64,000 bases of DNA from Affinundibacterium fentianense (GTDB taxonomy: Bacteria > Pseudomonadota > Gammaproteobacteria > Burkholderiales > Burkholderiaceae_D). Positions 1 to 8,700 of this stretch are shown here, in pieces (position 1 is the stretch's first letter; the number at the start of each line of letters is the position of its first letter). The stretch lies in assembly GCF_018139545.1 (NCBI RefSeq), contig NZ_JAGSPJ010000001.1:548566-612565 (forward strand), written 5' to 3'. A program made the translations under genes and the position numbers. The notes beneath the pieces are model-generated. The model saw only the letters and a program-made list of their open reading frames with translations, was not told the origin of the DNA and ran no database searches.

Positions 1-601
1 AGGCAGCCAGAATCCCCGGCATTCGAAGAATATTGTACAAGCCCATGGCGGCCAATACGGCAAACCATAGAACCATTACGGGACCAAATAGCTTGCCAAT
101 CGTCGCTGTGCCTCTCGATTGTACCGCATAGAGACCAACTAGGATCATTAGCGTTATGGGTACAACAAATGGCTTCAATGCTGGAGTCGCAACCTTGATC
201 CCCTCAATGGCCGATAGAACGGTCATTGCTGGTGTGACGACGCCATCCCCATAAAATAAGGACGCACCAACCACTCCTAAGATCACGAGTGGAAAATACA
301 GTTTCGAATTCTTGCCGACCGATTCCAGGGTTAAAGCAGCAAGCGCCATAATCCCCCCTTCACCGCGGTTACTTGCTCGCAATACCAACGTGACATATTT
401 CAATGAAACAATAAATATCAATCCCCAAAGGATCAACGAAACGATGCCAAGAATATTTTCTAAACTTAATGCGAGCCCATGCTTGTGATCAAAAACTTCT
501 TGCATGGTATAGAGAGGACTTGTGCCGATATCGCCATAAACGATACCGATTGCAGCCAGGGTCAACGCCGAAAGGCTGCTCTTAGTTTGATCGTGGGCCA
601 A
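1..601 (-). CDS. kup: Kup potassium uptake protein, N-terminal part (gene runs off the left edge)
   Basis: Inner-membrane K+ uptake permease of the KUP/HAK/KT family. Only the first ~200 residues are in the window. The translation opens MAHDQTKSSLSALTLAAIG and continues with the family signature GDIGTSPLYT, then GGIMALAAL and GASLFYGDGVVTPAMTVLSA. These are typical of transmembrane segments 1-5 of Kup. The start is a TTG codon (599-601), preceded by AAGGAAAC as ribosome binding site; the nearest upstream ATG runs into a stop after three codons. The gene lies outside the island, in the flanking chromosome. Family assignment is secure; the 3' end is not seen. Confidence 0.93.
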   Translation of the reverse strand, partial: MAHDQTKSSLSALTLAAIGIVYGDIGTSPLYTMQEVFDHKHGLALSLENILGIVSLILWGLIFIVSLKYVTLVLRASNRGEGGIMALAALTLESVGKNSKLYFPLVILGVVGASLFYGDGVVTPAMTVLSAIEGIKVATPALKPFVVPITLMILVGLYAVQSRGTATIGKLFGPVMVLWFAVLAAMGLYNILRMPGILAA

Positions 602-725
602 TTGGTTTCCTTGTAATTATTGGTGCATTGCACAATAGTCGAAGGGCAAGCGAAATTCAAGATGCATTATCAAAAAAAAGACAGCCTACGCCTAAAAAAG
701 ATTTTACGAAAGCACAAAAGAAAAA

Positions 726-753
726 TGCCCGCTTAATTTACATTAAGCGGGCA
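726..753 (-). terminator. Rho-independent terminator, probably the original terminator of tRNA-Ser
   Basis: A perfect 12-bp stem (726-737 with 742-753) with a 4-nt loop, followed on the minus strand by TTTTTCTTTT. It sits immediately outside the left island end. If the island were excised, it would lie just downstream of the tRNA-Ser gene, so I infer it is that gene's native terminator. Confidence 0.75.
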
Positions 754-762
754 CCAATTCTT

Positions 763-776
763 TGGCGGAGACGGTG
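763..776. repeat. attL: 14-bp duplication of the tRNA-Ser 3' end
   Basis: TGGCGGAGACGGTG is identical to 35853-35866, which is the 3' end (including CCA) of tRNA-Ser on the minus strand. Integrases of this type recombine within tRNA 3' ends, so this is the expected left attachment site of a ~35.1-kb island. Confidence 0.85.
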
Positions 777-895
777 TCTGCTTAAAAATATTCCAACACA
801 ATCCAATCACAACTTAAATATCATTAAAAATCAATAGATTAAACAAAACCCCGTCCAACAAAATCCAATCAAAGCTATCAAAATCCACTGAAAAA

Positions 896-919
896 TGGCA
901 TACTGAATGGCATACTGAA
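896..919. repeat. Tandem 12-bp repeat, candidate integrase arm-type sites (left end)
   Basis: Two perfect head-to-tail copies of TGGCATACTGAA (896-907, 908-919) lie directly upstream of the integrase start. The same doublet recurs at the right island end (35777-35800) in the same orientation. Placement and duplication fit recombinase or excisionase binding sites; this role is inferred. Confidence 0.6.
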
Positions 920-950
920 ATTATCAATCCACCTTAAAAACATCGTATAA

Positions 951-2162
951 ATGGCTACATTAACAGATGTCAAAGCACGTTCAATTACCTCTGAATCTGG
1001 AATTCTTCCCCACGGAGGAGTGACAGGATTAGCGTTACACCCATCCAACACTAAAGGATCGGGCAAATGGGTTTTACGTTTTGTCAGTCCAATTACACAA
1101 AAACGCCGAAACGCTGGATTAGGAAGTTACCCCGAAGTTAGCATCGCCCAAGCTGCCAAAGCAGCTATAGAAATGCGATCACAAATTGAACAAGGGATAG
1201 ACCCTCTAGAAGAAAAAGCAAAGATTGCAAAAGTATCGAAAGCTCCGACTTTTCAAGAAGCATCTAAACTCCTGCACGCAGAGCTTCTACCAAGTTGGAA
1301 GAATGATAAACATGGGCAACAATGGATTAACACTCTAGAACAATATGTGTTCCCAATTATCGGCAAATTACTGCTTGATCAAATTCAACCGAGACACATC
1401 GCAGATACTTTACGCCCCATTTGGCTAGAAATACCTGAAACGGCTGGTCGAGTTAAACAACGCATTCATGCTGTTATGGCTTGGGCTTGGGCACACGAAT
1501 ATTGCCCGTCAAACCCTGTCGACGTTGTGCAGTACCTACTTCCCCCTCAACCTAGCAAATCAGTTAGAACTAAGCACCAACCTGCAATGCCCTGGGCGGA
1601 TATACCATTGTTTATCAAAACGCACTTAAGAAATGGAAACAAGTATGACGTCACACGACCCATGCTGGAATTCCTAATTTTAACTGCGGCACGCTCAGGT
1701 GAAGTCAGGGAAATGACATGGTCTGAAGTTAACTTTCAAGAAGAGACTTGGATCGTACCTGCTGAACGGATGAAAGCTAAATTACTACACCGTGTTCCCC
1801 TTTCAAAACGTGCAATCGAAATTTTACGATCTCAACAAGGTTTTCATGAGGAGCTAGTATTCCCTTCTCCACGTAAACAAAAAGAACTATCTGACATGGT
1901 ACTTACTTCATTTTTAAGAAGAGTAAAAGCGAAAAGCGATACTCCCGGAAGATTTGCCACAGCACATGGATTCAGATCAAGCTTCCGTGATTGGTGTAGT
2001 GAGCAAGGATATGCTAGGGATTTAGCTGAAAGATCATTGGCACATACTGTCCAGAACAAAGTGGAGGCAGCATATCATCGGACAGACTTACTTGAGCAGC
2101 GTCGAAGTCTACTTGAAACTTGGTCTCATTTTTGCACATCAAGAAATCAGCAAATAGTCTGA
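951..2162 (+). CDS. Tyrosine recombinase / P4-type integrase of the island
   Basis: Site-specific recombinase expected to integrate and excise the island at tRNA-Ser. The 403 residues show the usual layout: N-terminal DUF4102 arm-binding domain (about 1-90, with GLGSYPEVSIAQAAKAA), a SAM-like core-binding domain (about 100-200), then the catalytic domain. Catalytic residues visible are R248 (in AARSGEVREM), H339-x-x-R342 (HGFR), H365 and the nucleophile Y375 (in AAYHRTD). Length is normal for the family and the gene looks intact. It reads inward from the left end, far from the tRNA gene, which is the less common arrangement. No strong ribosome binding site precedes the ATG. A 12-bp tandem repeat lies immediately upstream. 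Confidence 0.93.
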   Translation: MATLTDVKARSITSESGILPHGGVTGLALHPSNTKGSGKWVLRFVSPITQKRRNAGLGSYPEVSIAQAAKAAIEMRSQIEQGIDPLEEKAKIAKVSKAPTFQEASKLLHAELLPSWKNDKHGQQWINTLEQYVFPIIGKLLLDQIQPRHIADTLRPIWLEIPETAGRVKQRIHAVMAWAWAHEYCPSNPVDVVQYLLPPQPSKSVRTKHQPAMPWADIPLFIKTHLRNGNKYDVTRPMLEFLILTAARSGEVREMTWSEVNFQEETWIVPAERMKAKLLHRVPLSKRAIEILRSQQGFHEELVFPSPRKQKELSDMVLTSFLRRVKAKSDTPGRFATAHGFRSSFRDWCSEQGYARDLAERSLAHTVQNKVEAAYHRTDLLEQRRSLLETWSHFCTSRNQQIV

Positions 2163-2700
2163 CAACTAACATCTGAAGCATGCTCAACTTACAATGAATG
2201 CGAAACTTCAACGAAGAGAATGTCGAAGACCCAGAACACATAAAATTTTTTCAAGCAAAATGCAACCTTAGATAATCTCTACTCGGACAAATTTCTATCA
2301 ACTCGGCTCTGACCAGACTGCTTTGTACACCAGATCAATCGGGGAAAAACCGCTTTGAGCTCATCTACTGATACATCAATCGATAATTACGACCCGCTAC
2401 AAGAAGCCACACTATAACCAAAAGAATCGTCACAAAAATCGTTGACCCAGTTCCACTGAGACGCTCCGCCCAAATCACCAATGCTCACCATACTGACCCA
2501 GCACTTACACGTACATATTAACGACGCGAATGGTACACAAATTGCACCACACCGCAGAACTTGTCAAATAAACCCTACCATCAATAATGTCACATTCTTG
2601 CTATGAGGACTGGAATAACTTACTTAAATTTGAATCCCAAAATCCCGAGCACCATACCTAACACATAAAGAAATCTTTTCCTTTCTAAAAAGAGACTCAA
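2163..2700. other. Intergenic stretch without a recognisable gene
   Basis: About 540 bp between the integrase stop and the terminator of the RTX gene. I see no convincing reading frame, RNA or repeat in it. Confidence 0.5.
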
Positions 2701-2738
2701 TCCGTAAATCACTTCTTTGTTACGAAGTGATTTACGGA
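2701..2738 (-). terminator. Terminator of the RTX gene
   Basis: A perfect 15-bp inverted repeat (2701-2715 with 2724-2738, 8-nt loop) begins 17 bp past the RTX stop codon on the minus strand. It is followed after a short gap by CTCTTTTTAG. Position and stem strength fit an intrinsic terminator that closes the type I secretion locus. Confidence 0.75.
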
Positions 2739-2754
2739 CTTCATCAATATCAAA

Positions 2755-5700
2755 CTAAACCAAACTAACCGTCGCGTCCTTCAAATTAGCGACAGGCTGC
2801 AAGGTCTGATTCACTGTTCCAAACTGTGCACTTGACACAAGATTCAATGCAGGTGCCATTGTGAAGCCAGACAAACTGCCCGTTTTCGTATATTGATAAG
2901 CAAGGTCACCACCCATTGCAGCAGTGTCGCTACTATTCAAATAAAACTCCAACAGCGACGCAGACAATGCCCAACTGGTCAATGAAGGATTCGCCGCTCT
3001 GGCCTGATCAAACTTGGTCACCAAACCATCAAAATTGAATTGTTCAATCTTTTTGTTATTTAGCTTATTAGTCGATGCAGCGTTATAGTCCGTCGTGCCT
3101 TCAATCACTACCTGTAAATTGGCGATGCTGTGATTGTTGACGTTGGCGTACCAGTCTTTCATCGTGACTTGTTCACTCGTGCCTGTGACTAAGATTAAGT
3201 CATTGCCCGATTTCTTGAACAGTAAATCGGCGTATTTAATCCCTTTGCCGAGCGATAGCGTGTTGTCTTTGCCTGTGCTGGCATTGACGATGTCCATACC
3301 ATCACCGCGATTAAAGGCAATCACATCGGTTCCGGTACTGGTCGTGATCGTATCGTTGCCTAGGCCACCGGCGATGAAGTCATTGCCAACGCCTGCGGCA
3401 ATGACATCAATTCCTGCACCGCCATCGAAGATATTATTGCCGGCAGTGTCGGTCAAGGTGTCGTCGCCTGCTGCGCCTTGCAAAATATCATTGCCTGCGG
3501 CACCGTTAAGAACATTATTGCCGCTATTCCCAGTCAATAAATTATCTAAAGTGTTGCCAGTGCCGTTGATAGCCGTTGTGCCGGTCAGTAGCAAAGCTTC
3601 CAGATTGGCGATCAGTGTGTAGGTCACTGAGGATTTGACTTGGTCATTGCCTTCGCCCGTATTTTCTGTCGCAACATCGCTAGCGTTATCGATGATGTAG
3701 ATATCGTTACCCGCACCACCCGACATGGTATCGGCACCTGTGCCGCCATCGAGAATATTATTGCCGCTATTGCCGACTAGGATATTCGCCACAGTATTGC
3801 CGGTGGCGTTAATCGCTGCACTACCAGTTAAGGTGAGATTCTCTATGTTGGTGCCGAGGATGTAGCTGATACTACTTTGGACAAGGTCAGTACCAGCACT
3901 CGCAGCCTCAGTGACCACGTCTGCTGTATTGTCTACGATATAGGTGTCGTCCCCTGCACCACCTATCATGTTATCCGCGCCAGTACCACCGTCCAGTATA
4001 TTGTTACCAGCATTGCCCGTGAGGGTGTTCGCTAGCGCGTTACCGGTGCCGTTAATGCTTGCCGTTCCGGTCAGCGTTAAATTCTCGACGTTGGCAGACA
4101 ATGTATACGACACACTGCTATTGACTTGGTCGGTACCTTCTCCGCTGTTTTCGGTGATGAGGTCGCCGATATTGTCGATCACGTAGATGTCGTTACCTGC
4201 ACCGCCAATTAAAGTATCGGCACCGGCACCACCGTCCAAGGTGTTGATGGCGCTGTTACCTGTAATAGTGTTGGGCAATGCATTGCCTGTGCCGTTAATG
4301 GCGGTGGTTCCGGTGAGAATGAGATTTTCAACATTCGCAGGTAACGTCAGGGTGACGCCGCTCTTGATGGTGTCAGTACCTTCATTCAGGTTTTCTGTGA
4401 CGACATCAGTGACCACATCGACCACATACGTGTCATCACCTAAACCACCAATCAGGGTATCTGTGCCTGCACCGCCATCAAGGACATCGTTACCAGCATT
4501 ACCGGTCAATTTATCATTGCCCGCTAATCCGCTTAGGGTGTCGTTGCCTGCGCCACCGGTGAGTGTATCTGCACCGCTGGTACCTGTGAGGTTGAGATTG
4601 GTGACGCTGACGACCAAGTCGAATACATCAGAGGCTGAGAGGTTTCCTGCATCTTTCGCCGTTACCTTCACGCTGATAGTTCCAACTGCACTCGGCGTAC
4701 CACTAAATGTTCGTGTACTGGTATTAAAGCTTAGCCAAGATGGTAAAGCTGAACCATCGGCTAAAGTCGCGGTATAACCGAGTACATCGCCTGCATCTGG
4801 ATCAGTAAAACTTGTACTTGGGACTGTATAAGTAAATGCCGTTGAAAGTGCGGCAGTTTGATCAACTAATGGTGTCGCTAAGACAGGCGTACGATTTGCT
4901 GCACTCACCGTCATCTTTAACGACTGACCGATGGCTAGTCCATAGTTATCAGTACCCCACAACGTCAGGTTCAAGGCTCCAACATTGCCTGCCGCTGCCG
5001 TTCCAGACAGTACTCTGGTGCTCGAATTAAAGCTAAGCCAGCTTGGCAATGCAGAGCCGTCTTGCATCTTCAGGCTATAGGTAACCGAATCACCAACATC
5101 GGTATCTACGATAGTATTCACGGGAACAGTGAATGAATACACTGTTCCCACTATCGTTGTCTGATTTGGCACTGCTGTTGCTATGGTCGGTGCCTTGTTG
5201 TTGGTCGCACGATCAACCATCGTTTGAATCATCACTTGATTCCAGGTGACCGCATTCGAGAATTCAACTTTATCGATTTTGTAATCGGCTGCTTCGCCAT
5301 TCAAAGTTGTATTCGCTGCATAGTAATTACTGATACCAATTTGATCCGTTGTACCTTTAATCTTGAGGAATAAGGTATTACCCGACTTAAACGCAAGCAC
5401 ATCGGTATCCACAATATTGCCAGCAAAACGAACAACATCTGTTGCCGTTAGCAAGTCTTTATTGTCAACAGTGTCTTGCCCATCTCCACGATTGTAGACA
5501 TAGATATCATTGCCTAATCCACCTGACAAATAATCATTCCCTCTAGCACCAGTGAGAACGTTACTACCCTCATTCCCCCAGAGTCCATTATTCAAGGCAT
5601 TACCAGTTGCGCTGAGATCACTCCCACCATCTAACGCCAATCTTTCGACATTATCACTGAGTGTGTAGCTGACATTCGAGCGGACAAAATCATCGCCCTC

Positions 5701-8700
5701 ATTCAGATTCTCGACAATGACGTCACCTTCATCTTCGATGCTGTAATAATCATCACCTGCACCACCCACGAAAGTATCTTTGCCATACCCCCCATACAGT
5801 GTGTCATTTCCAGCCAGACCATAAATCGTGTCGTTACCAATACCACCTCGCAGCGTATCATTGGCAGATGTGCCAGAAATGGTCTGATCTTGATCCAAAT
5901 AAATTGAAAATGTTGTCGATGTTTTTAGTTTTCCACTATCCTCTACGCTTACCTGCAAATAGATCGTGTCTGTGGCATTTAGGATGCCGCTAAATGTTTT
6001 TGTCGTCGCATTAAAACTCAACCAAGCTGGCAACGGAGTACCATCAGCCAAAGTAGCCGAGTAATTTAAAGTATCGCCAACATCCATATCACTAAATGAA
6101 TTGCTTGGAATAGTGAAATTAAACGCCCCACCATTCTTACCGGCCTGATCACGAATGCCATTGGTGACGTAAGGCGCATGATTAATATTCGCGGTAGCCT
6201 TATCGAGAAGGTCTTGCACATTCCAAATCGTGCCGTCAGCAAATTGCACTCGCTCTACGCCATTTTGATAAAGGTAATAGGTAGACCAAGGTGTCTTACT
6301 TTCACTGCTTCTCAAAATAATTTGATCTTCGGTATTTCTAATTTTGAGATAAATCGCAGATTCACTTTCCCCAATACCAAACTCAACCCGCACATCGGCA
6401 GGCAAGATCGTATTATCAAAAATAATGGTATCTAACTCTGTTGCTGATGGTGTCCCTTGTTCCTCTACAAAATCTTGACCGAAACCACGCGAGAATCGAT
6501 AAATATCAGCACCACTACCACCGACAAGAACATCATTACCGATACCACCAATCAAGGTATCATTCCCTAGGCCACCAAATATCTTGTCATCACCACGATT
6601 CCCATTGAGGGTGTCGTTACCGCTATCGCCTTGAATAACATCATTGCCGTCAAGAGAATCAATGACGTCATCCCCACCACTGCCAGCGATCAAATCATTT
6701 CCAGAAGTTGGAGAATTCGCATTTCCAGATAATAGACGTGAAACAATTGTAGAGCTATCCCAATAGCTACCGTCGGCGAATACAATTTTTTCTATCGTAT
6801 TAGTGAGCTGCAATGAGGATTGATCGACAAAGAAATTGTCGATGTCGAAGACATCCGCGCTTCCTTGTAAGCCAACCGACAATGTCGTCCCGTTGCGGCT
6901 AAAAAGCACTTCGTTTGCATGTACATCCAACGTGAATGCAACTCGATCACCGGCGGAATTAGCCCCCCAATCGCCACTATCAGAAATCAGGCGATCATGA
7001 CCATAGCCATGACCAAACACAAATGTCGTATCACCCTTTCCACCGTATAAGCTGTCATCGCCTTCACCACCATCTAAGGTATCAGCGCCTGAATACGAGA
7101 CCAAGGTGTCGTTACCTAGCCCGCCAATCAATTGATCTTGATCATTGACGAGTCCGTACTGATACGAATCAATTTTTCGTGAGCCCTCTTTAGAACAATC
7201 GTAGATAACGTCGTTCCCAGCTCCACCAATTAACGTATTGCTTGTTGAATTACCAGTGATGATGTTGTCAGATGCGTTGCCCGTAATCGAATTGGGACCA
7301 TTTAATTCATAAGCCCAATCTTCTAAAGCAATGTTTTCTATCTGCTGATAATCTGACAGCTTATAGTTACCCGGTTTATTAAATGCAACCGTATCATTGC
7401 CTTCACCGACGTTCTCATGAATGACATCATTCACATCAACAATATAGGTATCGTCACCCAGACCTCCGCTTAAATGATTTATCGCAGAATTTTTGCTGCC
7501 ATCTAAGCGATTACTCAACTCATTACCTGTGCCATTGATCGCGTTTGTGCCTGTCAGGCTAAGGTTTTCTACATTTGCAGGAAGTGCATAACTAACGCTG
7601 GACTCAATCGTATCTCCCTTAAACGCACTCAATGAATCAGAGCGATTCGTCAACAAGGTCTCAATGACAATGTCATCCACGTTATCGACGATAAAGGTAT
7701 CGTCGCCACCACCGCCTATCATCGTATCTTTGCCCAAGCCGCCGTCAATGATCGGATTGCCACTTGAAATACCAGAAGCATCAATCACGTTATCCAGTTC
7801 GTTACCATTGAAATGATTCACGATATACGTGCTGGTCGGGAAATACCATGCATACATTCCTTCGCCACTGACCACCAGTTTTTCAACATTGGCTGGTAAG
7901 GTCGCGTTATAGGCCGTTGTAGTGATGGTATCGTAACCTTCATTAGCATTTTCAATGACGGTATCATTTATTTTGTCAGCATTAATCTCGTCTAATTTAG
8001 CACCATTACGATCCATAAATCCACGAGCGAAATAGAGATCATTGCCTTTACCACCAGTCAGGGTCGCGTGATCATAATAAAAATCTCCCAGGCCATTTTT
8101 ACGTAAAATATTATCGCCACTATTGCCCGTAATGGCTCCACTTCCCCAACTAGATGCGTTGAGATTGAGTACGCCCGATAACTCAATATCTGCGACCAAA
8201 TTATTGGGCAACTCGTAAGAAACTGAACTCACGATGCGATCATGCCCGCCTCTTTCTCCAGACACTTGATCGAGTGAATGATCAACCGTAAACGTATCGT
8301 CACCGGTTGTAGCAGTGAAATTGGACACCGTACCAGATTGATTAATCAATTTAGTCAGGATATCTGCTTTAGTCCAAACGACACCATTTCCGAACACAAT
8401 AGATTCGACCGCCATATCTTCGGTAGTAGAAAAATAATCGGCAATACAAAGTTGTTCGTTAGAACCATCAATCACGAGAATCAAGTCATCGACATTATTT
8501 GCGTTATAGTAGGCAGAGTTCACACTAGACGTGCGATACAAACTGACGTTCACTGGCAAAACATCGGCATCCAACACGATTTTATCTTCACCTCCGACAC
8601 CAACTCCTGCAGTTCGATCAATCACAAAATCACTTCCTTGATTTCGACCAAATCGATAGGTATCGTTACCTGATCCACCTAACAGGATATCGTTACCACT

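Noticed and set aside
628..837. Open frame of 69 codons overlapping attL
   Set aside because: It spans the terminator hairpin and the attachment core, has no ribosome binding site and a random-looking composition; chance frame.
3134..4777. Long plus-strand frames rich in Pro, Ser and Val opposite the RTX gene
   Set aside because: They are the antisense reading of the Gly-Asp repeats and show no family features.
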